From assembly GCA_003240625.1 (NCBI GenBank), contig QFMX01000006.1:124001-188000 (forward strand): DNA of 64,000 nucleotides, in the 5' to 3' direction. A program made the translations under genes and the position numbers. Below, one piece after another: positions 14,804-23,924 of this stretch. Source of the stretch: Sphingomonas taxi. GTDB lineage: Bacteria > Pseudomonadota > Alphaproteobacteria > Sphingomonadales > Sphingomonadaceae. A model generated the notes under the pieces. That model was not told where the DNA came from. It saw only the letters and a list, made by a program, of their open reading frames with translations, and searched no databases. The first letter of the stretch is position 1. Each line of letters starts with the position of its first letter.

Positions 14804-15547
14804 ATGGCAGGCCATTCCAAATACAAGAATATCATGTACCGCAAGGGCGCGCAGGACAAGAAGCGCTCGTCGGCATTCAGCAAGCTCAGCCGAGAGATCA
14901 CGGTCGCGGCCAAGATGGGCTTGCCCGATGTCGACATGAACCCGCGCCTGCGTGCGGCGGTGAACGCGGCCAAGGCGGCGTCGCTGCCCAAGGAGAACAT
15001 CCAGCGCTCGATCGACAAGGCGAGCCGCGGCGATGCCGAGAATTACGAGGAAATCCGCTACGAGGGGTTCGGTCCCGGCGGCGTGTCGCTGATCATCGAG
15101 GCGCTGACCGACAACCGCAACCGCACCGCGACCAACGTGCGCGTCGCAGTCGGCAAGAACGGCGGCAACCTCGGCGCGGGCGGTTCGGTCAGCCACGCGT
15201 TCGACCGCGTCGGGCTGATCTCGTATCCAGCGAGCGCGGGCGATGCCGACACGGTGTTCGAAGCGGCACTCGAAGCGGGTGCCGAGGACGTGACATCGAG
15301 CGAGGACGGCCATGAGGTCTGGACCGCGCAGGGCGACCTGCACGAAGTGGCCAAGGCTTTGGAAGCAAAGCTCGGCGAGGCCGAAGGCGCCAAGCTCGCC
15401 TGGCGCCCGCAGGTCATGGTCGCGGTCGGCGCGGACGATGCGGCGACTTTGTTCAAGCTGATCGACGCGCTCGACGAGGACGACGACGTGCAGACCGTCT
15501 GGGGCAATTACGAAATCTCCGACGAGATCATGGAGTCGCTGGGTTGA
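14804..15547 (+). CDS. yebC: YebC/PmpR family regulator
   Basis: A 247-residue protein of the YebC/TACO1 family. The N-terminus MAGHSKYKNIMYRKGAQDKK is diagnostic (usually MAGHSKWANI; here a Tyr replaces Trp). The middle has IRYEGFGPGGVSLIIEALTDNRNRTA, quoted here as YEGFGPGGV and LTDNRNRTA, and the C-terminus WRPQVMV. Members have been described as DNA-binding regulators and, more recently, as factors easing ribosome stalling at proline stretches. It usually precedes ruvC, as here, linked to the Holliday-junction genes. Confidence 0.95.
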   Translation: MAGHSKYKNIMYRKGAQDKKRSSAFSKLSREITVAAKMGLPDVDMNPRLRAAVNAAKAASLPKENIQRSIDKASRGDAENYEEIRYEGFGPGGVSLIIEALTDNRNRTATNVRVAVGKNGGNLGAGGSVSHAFDRVGLISYPASAGDADTVFEAALEAGAEDVTSSEDGHEVWTAQGDLHEVAKALEAKLGEAEGAKLAWRPQVMVAVGADDAATLFKLIDALDEDDDVQTVWGNYEISDEIMESLG

Positions 15548-15568
15548 GCCATTGAGATGAAGAAGGTG

Positions 15569-15736
15569 GGTTCACGCGGAGACGCGGAGACGCGGAGAGT
15601 TGTGCTTCGTGGCTATGTCCTCCGCGTCAGCGGCCTCATATCTGTAGGCCAGCCTAGCGGTGTGAAAGTCCCGCTAACGCGAGACGCTAGACAGGAACGC
15701 AACCCCTCCGCGTCTCCGCGTCTCCGCGCGAACCAA
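15569..15736. repeat. inverted repeat pair with internal ACGCGGAG tandems
   Basis: ggttcacgcggagacgcgga followed by another gacgcggag (15569-15597) is mirrored by ctccgcgtctccgcgtctcc then gcgcgaacc (15707-15735). Each arm is itself a tandem of gacgcgga units. About 110 bases separate the arms. It occupies nearly the whole yebC-ruvC gap and is a different family from the other repeats in the window. Confidence 0.8.
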
Positions 15737-15750
15737 CCTTCTTTCTTCTC

Positions 15751-16257
15751 GTGATAATTCTAGGACTAGACCCCGGCCTCGGCACCACAGGCTGGGGCGT
15801 CATTCGCGCCGACGGCAACCGCCTGAGCCATATCGCCAACGGCCAGATCAAGACCGATCCGTCGATGGCGCTGCCCCGTCGCCTGACCGCGCTCTACAAC
15901 GCGCTGATCGACGTCATCCGCACCGAACGCCCGGATGGGGCGGCGGTCGAGGAAGTGCTCGGCAACACCAACGCGCAATCGACGCTGAAACTGGGGCAGG
16001 CGCGCGGTGTCGTGCTGCTCGCCGCGGCGGGGGCGGGGCTGCACATCGGCGAGTATCACCCGTCGACCGTCAAGAAGGGCGTCGTCGGCACCGGCGGCGC
16101 CGACAAGAAGCAGATCCAGGCAATGATGGCGGTGCTGCTGCCCGGCGCGAAGCTCGCCGGGCCCGACGCGGCCGATGCGCTGGCCGTCGCGATCACGCAT
16201 GCACATCATGTCGCAAGCGCCGCGGCCTTGTCGCGTCGCAGCGGTATCGGCGCCTGA
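15751..16257 (+). CDS. ruvC: Holliday junction endonuclease RuvC
   Basis: A 168-residue RNase H-fold resolvase that cleaves Holliday junctions with RuvAB. The four acidic catalytic residues are visible: Asp7 in LGLDPGLGTTGWG, Glu67/68 in AAVEEVLGNTNAQST, and Asp139 and Asp142 in GPDAADALAVAITHAH. The start is a GTG at 15751, fitting the family N-terminus. It is separated from ruvA by an AraC-type gene, although both face the same way. Confidence 0.96.
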   Translation: MIILGLDPGLGTTGWGVIRADGNRLSHIANGQIKTDPSMALPRRLTALYNALIDVIRTERPDGAAVEEVLGNTNAQSTLKLGQARGVVLLAAAGAGLHIGEYHPSTVKKGVVGTGGADKKQIQAMMAVLLPGAKLAGPDAADALAVAITHAHHVASAAALSRRSGIGA

Positions 16258-16341
16258 TCCACGCGTACCTCCGATAGTATCCGCGGGTAGAGGCAAGCAA
16301 ACCGGCCGATCTCCACCTTGGCGCCGTTCTGCATACTCCGA

Positions 16342-16407
16342 CAAAACTTGGTTCGTTTTGAACTAGATTTTGCCCGTGCCGGTATAAAACCATTCCGGTC
16401 AGGTTTT
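16342..16407 (+). promoter_or_regulatory. AT-rich inverted repeats upstream of the AraC-type gene
   Basis: caaaac (16342-16347) and gttttg (16355-16360) form a 6-bp palindrome with 7 bases between; aaaacc (16386-16391) and ggtttt (16402-16407) form a second with 10 bases between. They lie in the relatively AT-rich 215-base gap after ruvC and may be operator sites or part of the promoter. Confidence 0.3.
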
Positions 16408-16472
16408 GATAGCCAAGCCTGAAATGGTGTGGCAGCGCCGTCGTGCAATTAATTTAGATTAAAGGCTTGGCA

Positions 16473-17462
16473 ATGCGGGCGGAAGACGTGCGGGGCGGCA
16501 CGAGCAGCGGTACTGTTTCTCCCTCGGCATTCGCAATGCCCGACGGCATGGCGATGCGCTATGATATGCCCGATCCGGCATTGTCCGACTATTTGACCGG
16601 CTACGCGATCTACGCGTCGAGCGACCGCACGCCGATGCTCAACTGGTACCTGCCCGCGCCAGCGATGATCTCGGTGCTCGTCGATGCCGGTCCCTTGACC
16701 GTGTCGATCGGCAATCATCGGTTCGGCCCGGTGGATCGTGCGAGCTTCTACGGCCCGACCAGCCGTGCCTTCCGAACCGAGACGCAAGGCGGGATCGCCG
16801 TCGGCATAGGCCTGAGCGCGCTCGGCTGGTCGCGGCTGACCGCGCGGTCGGCGGGCGATTTTCACAACCGCGTGGCGCCGCTGAGTGTCGCCCTCGGGGC
16901 CGAGCTTTCCGCCCGCCTGATCGAAGGCCTCGACGCGCTCGACGACGATTCGATGATCAAGCCGCTGCTCGACGAAGTTTTCTGCGGCCTGTTCGATCGT
17001 CCGCATCCGCGTGACGCGCTGATCCGCGCGTTCACCGCGTTGACGGTAACCGACGGCGTGATCGAGATGAAGGACGTCGCCGACCGGCTGGATATCCCGA
17101 CGCATGAACTACGGCGGATGGCGACGCGTCACTTCGGCATGCCGCCAAAGTTGTTGCTGCGGCGCGCGCGGTTCCTCCGCTCGTTCATCCGCCTGATCAC
17201 CGCGGACGGGCTCAGCGATTATTCGATGATCGACAGCAGCTATTTCGACGCGTCGCATTTCCTGCGCGATGCCGGGACGTTTCTCGGCACGACGCCGCGC
17301 CGTTTCATCACCGCCCACACGACCTTTCTCAGGGCAAGCCTGCGCGCGCGGGCGGCGGTGATAGGCGCGCCTACCCAAGCGCTTCACGGCGTTGTAAAAC
17401 CCGCCCAGACCGTGCCGAACAGATCCTCTGCCGATCCCGATCGGCTCCAACCGAGCGCGTGA
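16473..17462 (+). CDS. AraC family transcriptional regulator
   Basis: A 329-residue regulator. Residues about 40-170 form a cupin-like sensing region (AraC-binding-like), and residues about 220-290 carry two helix-turn-helix units: KDVADRLDIPTHELRRMATR for the first, and a second ending in the family-typical FDASHFLRDAGTFLGTTPRRF. A Ser/Ala/Pro-rich tail of about 40 residues follows the DNA-binding domain. The ATG at 16473 was chosen with AAAGG 7 bases upstream; a TTG two codons earlier is possible. It splits the ruvC-ruvA pair. The target genes are unknown. Confidence 0.85.
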   Translation: MRAEDVRGGTSSGTVSPSAFAMPDGMAMRYDMPDPALSDYLTGYAIYASSDRTPMLNWYLPAPAMISVLVDAGPLTVSIGNHRFGPVDRASFYGPTSRAFRTETQGGIAVGIGLSALGWSRLTARSAGDFHNRVAPLSVALGAELSARLIEGLDALDDDSMIKPLLDEVFCGLFDRPHPRDALIRAFTALTVTDGVIEMKDVADRLDIPTHELRRMATRHFGMPPKLLLRRARFLRSFIRLITADGLSDYSMIDSSYFDASHFLRDAGTFLGTTPRRFITAHTTFLRASLRARAAVIGAPTQALHGVVKPAQTVPNRSSADPDRLQPSA

Positions 17463-17558
17463 GGAGCGGCGCTTGAGGATCGAAGGCGGGCGAGGATCAG
17501 CGGCCGCCGCGGTTTTGCCGGGATGACGCCGCGCACCCTTTGTTCTACCGGCTGAACC

Positions 17559-18158
17559 ATGATCGTGCATCTTAAAGGGCGCCTGGATTCCACGGGCATC
17601 GACTACGCGGTGATCGACGTCGGCGGGGTCGGCTATCAGGTCGGCGCGTCGGCGCGGACGCTCTCGGCACTGGGACCGATCGGCGAGGCGTGCACGGTGT
17701 TCACCGAATTGCTCGTTGGCGAGGATTTCCAGCGGCTGGTCGGGTTTTCCAGCGCGGACGAACGCGACTGGTTCCGGCTGTTGACCGGCGTGCAGGGCGT
17801 CGGCGCGCGCGTCGCGCTCGCGATCCTGTCGGCGCTGGAGCCGGTGGATTTGAGCCGCGCGATCGCCAGCGGCGACAAGGCGATGGTCGCGCGGGCGAAT
17901 GGCGTCGGGCCGAAGCTCGCCCAGCGCATTGTCATGGAATTGAAGGACAAGGTCGGCGGCATCGCGCTCGGGCTCGGGCCGGCGGTGGTGAATGCCGCGC
18001 CCGGGGCGTCTGCGGATGCGGTGTCGGCGCTGCTCAACCTCGGGTTTCGCCCGAACGAGGCGAGCGTCGCGGTGGCTGCGGCGGACGAGGAACTGGGGGC
18101 GGGCGCCTCGCTCGATGCGCTGGTGCGACTGGCGCTGCGGAAAGCGTCTAAGTCTTAG
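17559..18158 (+). CDS. ruvA: Holliday junction DNA helicase subunit RuvA
   Basis: A 199-residue protein that binds four-way junctions and guides RuvB. The three domains are visible: the N-terminal OB fold (MIVHLKGRLDSTGIDYAVID), the two helix-hairpin-helix motifs (LTGVQGVGARVALAILS and ANGVGPKLAQRIVMELKDK near residues 75-130), and the small C-terminal domain III that contacts RuvB (NLGFRPNEASVAV). It lies 96 bases after the AraC gene. Confidence 0.96.
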   Translation: MIVHLKGRLDSTGIDYAVIDVGGVGYQVGASARTLSALGPIGEACTVFTELLVGEDFQRLVGFSSADERDWFRLLTGVQGVGARVALAILSALEPVDLSRAIASGDKAMVARANGVGPKLAQRIVMELKDKVGGIALGLGPAVVNAAPGASADAVSALLNLGFRPNEASVAVAAADEELGAGASLDALVRLALRKASKS

Positions 18159-18192
18159 CTTTACCGCGAGTGCAAGTGGCGAACCTTTCGAT

Positions 18193-18313
18193 CCTCCCCC
18201 GCCAGGGGGAGGTGGCTGGCGGATGCCAGACGGAGGGGGAGGAAAGGGAAACCTCTGCTGCGTGTCCTCCCCCCTCCGTCACCTTCGGCGCCACCTCCCC
18301 CTGGCGGGGGAGG
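18193..18313. repeat. palindromic repeat, CCTCCCCCGCCAGGGGGAGG family (copy 2)
   Basis: Same arms and same orientation as at 14041-14159, including the tggctggc extension and the internal cagacggaggggga. It lies between the ruvA stop and the convergent dehydrogenase gene. Confidence 0.85.
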
Positions 18314-18339
18314 ATTGGAAATTGGATAACCCGGTCGGC

Positions 18340-19248
18340 TCAAAGTGGCGTGAGCAGGGCCTTCCCGGCAAAATGCGCGTCGAGGTTCGCAACCACCAAC
18401 GCTGCCATCGCGGCCCTGCCGTCGACCGTAGCGCTGCCTTGATGGGGTGACAGGACGACCTGATCCATCATTTTGAGCGCATCGGGAACGGCGGGTTCGT
18501 CGGCGAACACGTCAAGCCCGGCGCCGGCGATCGTTCCGTCTTCGAGCGCGGCTACCAAAGCAGGTTGGTCGACCAGACTACCGCGAGCGATGTTCACGAG
18601 GATGCCGTCCCCGCCAAGCGCCGCGAGAACAGCGGCGTCCACGATGTGCGACGTCGCGTCGCCACCGGGTGCGGCGATGACCAACACGTCGCACGCCGCG
18701 GCGAGTTCGGCGATATCGGCATGGAATACGCCCGCGAACTCCGGCTTGGCGGAGCGTGCGGTATAATGGAGTTCGCGCGCAAACGGCGCGGCGCGCCTGG
18801 CGATGGCCTTGCCGATCCGGCCCAGCCCGAAGATGCCGATCCTTCGCCCGCTCGCGCGTCGAGAAAGATCGACCGACCACCCGCCGTCTCGTACCGCGCG
18901 GTCGTTCGCGACGATCCGTCGCTGCACCGCGAGCATCAGCCCGATCGCGAGATCCGCGACGTCGTCGGTCAGCACGTCGGGCGTCGTCGTCACCGCGATC
19001 CCACGCGCCTTGGTCGCGGCAAGGTCGATACCGTCGTACCCGACACCGTGGATCGCGATGATCTCCAGCGCGGGAAGGCGATCGAGTAGCGCCGCATCGA
19101 TCACGCTGCTCCCGCCGCCGACGATCGCCCGCGTCGTCGCTGGCGGATCCTCGCGGTGCGGGGTGAAGCGCTCGGCGAGCGCAGCCTCCAGCGCAGGCGA
19201 AACTCCGGAGAGCAGATACAGGTCGGGCTGCGCGGTGTCGTTCGTCAT
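18340..19248 (-). CDS. 2-hydroxyacid dehydrogenase (D-isomer-specific)
   Basis: A 302-residue NAD(P)-dependent dehydrogenase of the glyoxylate/hydroxypyruvate reductase type. The Rossmann motif GIFGLGRIGKAIARR is near residues 145-160. The catalytic Arg lies in NIARGSLVD, Glu in FADEPAVPDAL, and His in LSPHQGSAT. The substrate is not determined by the sequence. The ATG at 19248 matches the family start. It is divergent from ruvB (53 bases between starts), so it separates ruvA from ruvB. Confidence 0.9.
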   Translation of the reverse strand: MTNDTAQPDLYLLSGVSPALEAALAERFTPHREDPPATTRAIVGGGSSVIDAALLDRLPALEIIAIHGVGYDGIDLAATKARGIAVTTTPDVLTDDVADLAIGLMLAVQRRIVANDRAVRDGGWSVDLSRRASGRRIGIFGLGRIGKAIARRAAPFARELHYTARSAKPEFAGVFHADIAELAAACDVLVIAAPGGDATSHIVDAAVLAALGGDGILVNIARGSLVDQPALVAALEDGTIAGAGLDVFADEPAVPDALKMMDQVVLSPHQGSATVDGRAAMAALVVANLDAHFAGKALLTPL

Positions 19249-19301
19249 CCCGCACCCATAGCCGCCTTGCCCCCTTCGCCGCGAGCGCGCTATCGCAGGG
19301 T

Positions 19302-20327
19302 GTGACCGATACAGACCGCATCCTGACAGCCGCCAAGCGTCCCGAAGACGTCGACGCCGCGCTGCGCCCGAAGACGCTCGACGAATTCGTCGGGCAGAAG
19401 GCCGCACGCGAGAATCTGCGCATCTTCATCCAAGCGGCGAAGGCGCGCGGCGATGCGCTGGATCACGTGCTGTTCTTCGGCCCGCCCGGGCTCGGCAAGA
19501 CCACGCTCGCGCAGATCGTCGCGCGCGAGATGGGGGTGGGCTTCCGCGCCACCTCGGGCCCGGTGATCGCGAAGTCGGGGGATCTCGCCGCGCTGCTCAC
19601 CAATCTCGAGGATGGCGACGTGTTGTTCATCGACGAGATCCACCGGTTGCAGCCCGCGGTCGAGGAGGTGCTCTACCCGGCCATGGAGGACCGTGCGCTC
19701 GACCTGATGATCGGCGAGGGGCCGTCCGCGCGTTCGGTGCGGATCGACCTGCCGCGGTTCACGCTGATCGGCGCGACGACGCGGCAGGGGTTGCTGACGA
19801 CGCCGTTGCGCGATCGCTTTGGCATCCCGGTGCGGTTGCAATTCTATACGGTCGAGGAACTCGAGCGGGTCGTCACGCGTGCGGCGGGGCTGCTCGGGCT
19901 AGGGATCGCCAAGGACGGCGCGATGGAGATCGCGCGGCGTGCGCGGGGCACGCCGCGTATCGCCGGGCGGTTGCTGCGAAGGGTGCGCGATTTCGCCAAT
20001 GTCGCGGGGCACGAGACGGTCGACGCACGGGCGGCGGATGCGGCGCTCAACCGGCTGGAGGTCGATTCGCTCGGGCTAGATGCGATGGACCGGCGGTATC
20101 TGATGATGATCGCGGATATTTATCGCGGGGGGCCTGTGGGGGTGGAGACGCTGGCGGCGGGGTTGAGTGAGCCGCGTGATACGATCGAGGAGGTGATCGA
20201 GCCGTACCTGATCCAGCTGGGGCTGATCGCACGGACGGCACGGGGGCGGTTCCTGAACGCGGGGGGGTGGAAGCACCTTGGCCTGAACCCGCCAGCCGGC
20301 AGCCAGGACGGCCTGTTCGACGCCTGA
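19302..20327 (+). CDS. ruvB: Holliday junction branch migration ATPase RuvB
   Basis: A 341-residue AAA+ motor that drives branch migration with RuvA. Visible: DEFVGQKAARENLRIFI near the start, Walker A FFGPPGLGKTTLA, Walker B VLFIDEIHRL, sensor 1 TLIGATTR, the arginine finger region LLTTPLRDRFG, and the C-terminal winged helix (GPVGVETLAAGLSEPRDTIE). The start codon is GTG at 19302. It is separated from ruvA by a repeat and a reverse gene, so it has its own promoter. Confidence 0.97.
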   Translation: MTDTDRILTAAKRPEDVDAALRPKTLDEFVGQKAARENLRIFIQAAKARGDALDHVLFFGPPGLGKTTLAQIVAREMGVGFRATSGPVIAKSGDLAALLTNLEDGDVLFIDEIHRLQPAVEEVLYPAMEDRALDLMIGEGPSARSVRIDLPRFTLIGATTRQGLLTTPLRDRFGIPVRLQFYTVEELERVVTRAAGLLGLGIAKDGAMEIARRARGTPRIAGRLLRRVRDFANVAGHETVDARAADAALNRLEVDSLGLDAMDRRYLMMIADIYRGGPVGVETLAAGLSEPRDTIEEVIEPYLIQLGLIARTARGRFLNAGGWKHLGLNPPAGSQDGLFDA

Positions 20328-20334
20328 CTTCTTA

Positions 20335-20444
20335 CCCCTCCCTGAAAGGGAGGGGTAGGGGGTGGGTCGGCTTCCACATAGTCCAGACCTCGGCCGCTCA
20401 AGCGGGCCGACCCACCCCCAACCCCTCCCTTCCAGGGAGGGGGG
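20335..20444. repeat. palindromic repeat, CCCTCCCTGAAAGGGAGGGG family (copy 2)
   Basis: Left hairpin cccctccctgaaagggagggg with gggggtgggtc, right arm gacccacccccaacccctcc then cttccagggagggg. It lies just after the ruvB stop. The remaining 130 bases before ptsP hold nothing recognisable. Confidence 0.85.
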
Positions 20445-20572
20445 AAGTGAGGGAGTGTTCGACGCTATCGATCCTCGCTCGTAAGAAAGCACACCCGGAG
20501 ATCGATCGAACTTGGGCGCGACACTGCTTTTGTTGCGTGGCACCCAAGCGCTTCATCTGATAGCCAACCCAA

Positions 20573-22846
20573 ATGCCCCTTTCGGCCGCCGCCTCCGCCC
20601 GCGAAATCCTCACCAGCCTTCACGACGTGATGGCGTCGCGCACGTCCGCGCAAGCCAAGCTCAACGCCGTCGTCGGTATCATCGCCACCGCGATCGACAG
20701 CGAGGTCTGCTCGATCTACCTGCTGCGCGAAGGCGTGCTCGAACTGTTCGCCACGCGCGGCCTCGACCAGGCCGCGGTCCACGTCACCAAGCTGGCGCTC
20801 GGCGAAGGTCTCGTCGGCACGATCGCCGAGGATGTCGAGGTGCTGAACCTCGACGAAGCCGCGAGCCACCCCGATTTCGCCTACAAGCCCGAGACCGGCG
20901 AGGACCGCTTCCACAGCTTTGCCGGCGTGCCGATCATCCGCCGCGAGCGATCCGTGGGCGTCCTGGCCGTCCAGCACACCGATCGTCGCAAATATGCGGA
21001 CGTCGAGATCGAGGCGCTGCAGACGGTCGCGATGGTGCTGTCCGAACTGATCGCCAATGCGGGGCTCATCGACACCACCGGCGGCGGCGCCGACCGTCCG
21101 CAGTCGACCGCGGCGATGCGCATCCCCGGCCAGAAGCTCGTCGACGGCATGGGCGCGGGCTTCGCGGTCTATCACCAGCCGCGGATCCACATCGAGCACA
21201 CCGTCGCCGAAGACACCGACGCCGAGCGTCACCGGGTCTACGCGGCGTTCGACAAGATGCGCGAAGGCATCGACCGGATGACGCGCGAGGCCGAATTCGG
21301 CGTTGGCGGCGAGCATGTCGAGGTGCTCCAGACCTACAAGATGTTCGCCTATGACGAGGGCTGGGCACGACGCATCAACGAGGCGATCGACTCCGGCCTT
21401 ACTGCCGAGGCGGCGATCGAGCGCGTCCAGCAACGCACCCGCCAGCGCATGCGCCAGATCGACGATCCGCTGCTCGCCGATCGGATGCATGATCTGGAGG
21501 ACCTCTCGAACCGGCTGCTCCGCATCGTCTCCGGCCAGATGGGCACCGCCGCCCAGATGGGCCTGCGCCAGGACACGATCCTGATCGCGCGCAATCTCGG
21601 TCCCGCCGAACTGCTCGAATACGACAAGCGCCGGTTGAAGGGCGTTATCCTCGAAGAAGGCTCCCTGACCGCGCACGTCACGATCGTAGCCCGCGCGATG
21701 GGCGTGCCCGTGCTCGGCCGCGTCCGCGACATCCGCCGTCTCGTGGCCGAGGGCGACATGCTGTTGCTCGACAGCGCCGAGAGCAACGTCTTCGCACGGC
21801 CCTCGGCGGCGATGGAGGAGGCGTTCGACGCGCGGCTCGCGATGCGCCAGAAGCGCAAGGCGGCGTTCGCGGCTTTGCGCGACGTCCCGCCGATCACCAA
21901 GGATGGCCACCGCCTGACTCTGATGGTCAACGCCGGCCTTCGCGACGACGTGGCAGCGCTCGACGTCACCGGCGCCGACGGCATCGGCCTGTTCCGTACC
22001 GAGTTCCAGTTCCTCGTCTCTGCCACGCTACCGCAACGCGAGCGCCAGCAGCGGCTCTACCGCGAAGTGCTCGACGCGGCGGGCGAGCGCCCGGTGATCT
22101 TCCGCACCGTCGATATCGGCGGCGACAAGGCGCTGCCCTATTTGAACAAGGAAGATTCGGACGAGGAGAACCCGGCAATGGGCTGGCGCGCGCTGCGCCT
22201 CGGCCTGGAGCGTGACGGGTTGATGAAGGTGCAGGCGCGGGCGTTGCTGGAGGCGGCCGCCGGTCGCACGCTCAACGTGATGTTCCCGATGGTCAGCGAG
22301 CCCTGGGAGTTCGACGAAGCACGCGCGCTGTTCGAGGCGCAGCGGACGTGGCTCGAAGGGCGCGGGCGGAAGATGCCGCTGGCGATCCGCTATGGCGCGA
22401 TGCTCGAAGTGCCGGCGCTGGCCGAGATGCTCGATGTGCTGCTGCCGCGTATCGAGTTCCTGTCGATCGGCACCAACGACCTGACCCAGTTCCTGTTTGC
22501 GGCCGATCGCGCAAACCCCAAGCTCGCCGAGCGCTACGACTGGCTCAGCCCGTCGATCCTCCGCTTCATCGCGCGGCTGGTGGCACCGACCCGCGACGCC
22601 AAGGTCGATCTCGCGGTGTGCGGTGAGATGGGTGGCCGGCCGCTGGAGGCGATGGCGCTGATCGGGCTCGGGATCGATAGGTTGTCGATCACTCCCGCCG
22701 CGGTCGGCCCGATCAAGGCGATGACGCGCTCGCTCGATCGCGCCGCGCTCACAAAATACATGGCAGGGCTGCTGGCGGACCCACCCCGCGACATGCGCGG
22801 CGCGCTGACCGCGTGGGCGACAGAAAATGGCGTGGAAATCGTCTGA
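20573..22846 (+). CDS. ptsP: PTS-Ntr enzyme I, phosphoenolpyruvate-protein phosphotransferase
   Basis: A 757-residue enzyme I of the nitrogen PTS, which passes phosphate from PEP to NPr. Domains: an N-terminal GAF domain (about residues 15-165, with SEVCSIYLLREG and FHSFAGVPIIRRERSVGVLAV read as two pieces), the HPr-binding domain, the phospho-His domain with His368 in EEGSLTAHVTIVARAMG, and the PEP-binding barrel (FRTEFQFL, RTVDIGGDKALPY, LSIGTNDLTQFLFAADR, CGEMGGRPLEA). Linked genes for NPr or EIIA are not in the window. It is followed by rodZ after 70 bases. Confidence 0.95.
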   Translation: MPLSAAASAREILTSLHDVMASRTSAQAKLNAVVGIIATAIDSEVCSIYLLREGVLELFATRGLDQAAVHVTKLALGEGLVGTIAEDVEVLNLDEAASHPDFAYKPETGEDRFHSFAGVPIIRRERSVGVLAVQHTDRRKYADVEIEALQTVAMVLSELIANAGLIDTTGGGADRPQSTAAMRIPGQKLVDGMGAGFAVYHQPRIHIEHTVAEDTDAERHRVYAAFDKMREGIDRMTREAEFGVGGEHVEVLQTYKMFAYDEGWARRINEAIDSGLTAEAAIERVQQRTRQRMRQIDDPLLADRMHDLEDLSNRLLRIVSGQMGTAAQMGLRQDTILIARNLGPAELLEYDKRRLKGVILEEGSLTAHVTIVARAMGVPVLGRVRDIRRLVAEGDMLLLDSAESNVFARPSAAMEEAFDARLAMRQKRKAAFAALRDVPPITKDGHRLTLMVNAGLRDDVAALDVTGADGIGLFRTEFQFLVSATLPQRERQQRLYREVLDAAGERPVIFRTVDIGGDKALPYLNKEDSDEENPAMGWRALRLGLERDGLMKVQARALLEAAAGRTLNVMFPMVSEPWEFDEARALFEAQRTWLEGRGRKMPLAIRYGAMLEVPALAEMLDVLLPRIEFLSIGTNDLTQFLFAADRANPKLAERYDWLSPSILRFIARLVAPTRDAKVDLAVCGEMGGRPLEAMALIGLGIDRLSITPAAVGPIKAMTRSLDRAALTKYMAGLLADPPRDMRGALTAWATENGVEIV

Positions 22847-22916
22847 AGGCCCGAAAGCGGCGGTTCCGGGCCGCGTGCGCGTTGACACGGCTAGGGGCCT
22901 CTGAAAGACGGGGGAC

Positions 22917-23924
22917 ATGACGGGCAACGCTACGCAGCCCGCTTCGGAGACAAGAATGGACGAGGTCGAAACCGGCCAGAACGCTACGCCCGCTGTACCA
23001 GAGCGTGCTGGCGACATTCTTCGGAACAGCCGCGAGTCGCAGGGATTGAGCGTCGCGGATATCGCTGCACGGACGCGCGTGCCGTTGCGCCATCTCGAGG
23101 CGATCGAGGCATCCGACTATTCCGCGCTGCCGTCCTCCACCTACGCGGTCGGCTTCAGCCGCGCCTATGCGCGTGCGGTCGGCGTCGACGAGGTGCGGAT
23201 CGCGCAACTGGTGCGCGAAGACGTCGCCAAGCTCGGCCGCCGCACGCCCGAATACGAACCTTACGAGATGACCGATCCGTCGCGCGTACCCTCGCGTGGG
23301 ATCGCGATCGTCGCGCTGGGGATCGCGATCGCGGTGCTGGTGCTGGTCGGGCTCTGGTACGGCACCGACATGTTCCGCGGATCGAGCGAGTCCTCGACTG
23401 CGACGCCGGTTGCGCAAACCGCGCCGAACCCCGCCGCGCAGACCGCGCAACCCGTGCCTGCCCCCGCGACGCCCGCGAACGGCCAGGTGACGCTGACCGC
23501 CTCCGACGAGGTTTGGATGCGCGTCTACGATGCCGACAACAAGACGCTCTACCTCGGCACGATGAAGCCGGGCGAGAAGTTCGACGTGCCCAAGGACGCG
23601 AAGGACCCGATGATCAACATCGGTCGGGCGGACAAGCTGGCAGTGACGCTCAACGGTGCCGCCGCGCCGGCGCTCGGCACCGGCGAACGCGCGATCAAGG
23701 ACGTCCGCATCGGTGCGCCCGCGATCGCCGCGCGGCTTGCCGGTACGCCTGAGCCGCAGCCGACGCCGACCGCCGCGTCGGCCACACCGTCCGCGACCAG
23801 CGAGCGTTCGCGTACGAGCAGCCGCCCGCGTACGCCGCGTCGTCCCCTGACCGAAACGCAGCGCGCCAATCTTGACGCGGCCGCCAACCCGCCGCCCGCT
23901 GCCACGGCGACGCCGACTCCGTGA
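22917..23924 (+). CDS. RodZ-like helix-turn-helix membrane protein
   Basis: A 335-residue single-pass membrane protein. The N-terminal RodZ-type HTH spans about residues 30-95 (GDILRNSRESQGLSVADIAA, then PLRHLEAIEASDYSALPSSTYAVGF in two halves). A transmembrane helix follows at about 122-144. The periplasmic part has a Pro/Ala-rich linker, a DUF4115 beta domain (DEVWMRVYDADNKTLYLGTM), and a low-complexity Ser/Arg/Pro/Thr tail. RodZ links MreB to cell-shape control; mreB is not in this window. The gene symbol is withheld because the C-terminal part is divergent. gggggac precedes the ATG. Confidence 0.85.
   Translation: MTGNATQPASETRMDEVETGQNATPAVPERAGDILRNSRESQGLSVADIAARTRVPLRHLEAIEASDYSALPSSTYAVGFSRAYARAVGVDEVRIAQLVREDVAKLGRRTPEYEPYEMTDPSRVPSRGIAIVALGIAIAVLVLVGLWYGTDMFRGSSESSTATPVAQTAPNPAAQTAQPVPAPATPANGQVTLTASDEVWMRVYDADNKTLYLGTMKPGEKFDVPKDAKDPMINIGRADKLAVTLNGAAAPALGTGERAIKDVRIGAPAIAARLAGTPEPQPTPTAASATPSATSERSRTSSRPRTPRRPLTETQRANLDAAANPPPAATATPTP

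Noticed and set aside
14431..15315. A forward frame across the DUF1003-yebC junction
   Set aside because: Overlaps two well-supported genes in another frame and is Arg-rich with no motif.
22882..22887. ttgaca upstream of the RodZ-like gene, possible -35 box
   Set aside because: No convincing -10 box at the right distance and only about 30 bases before the ATG; not reported as a promoter.
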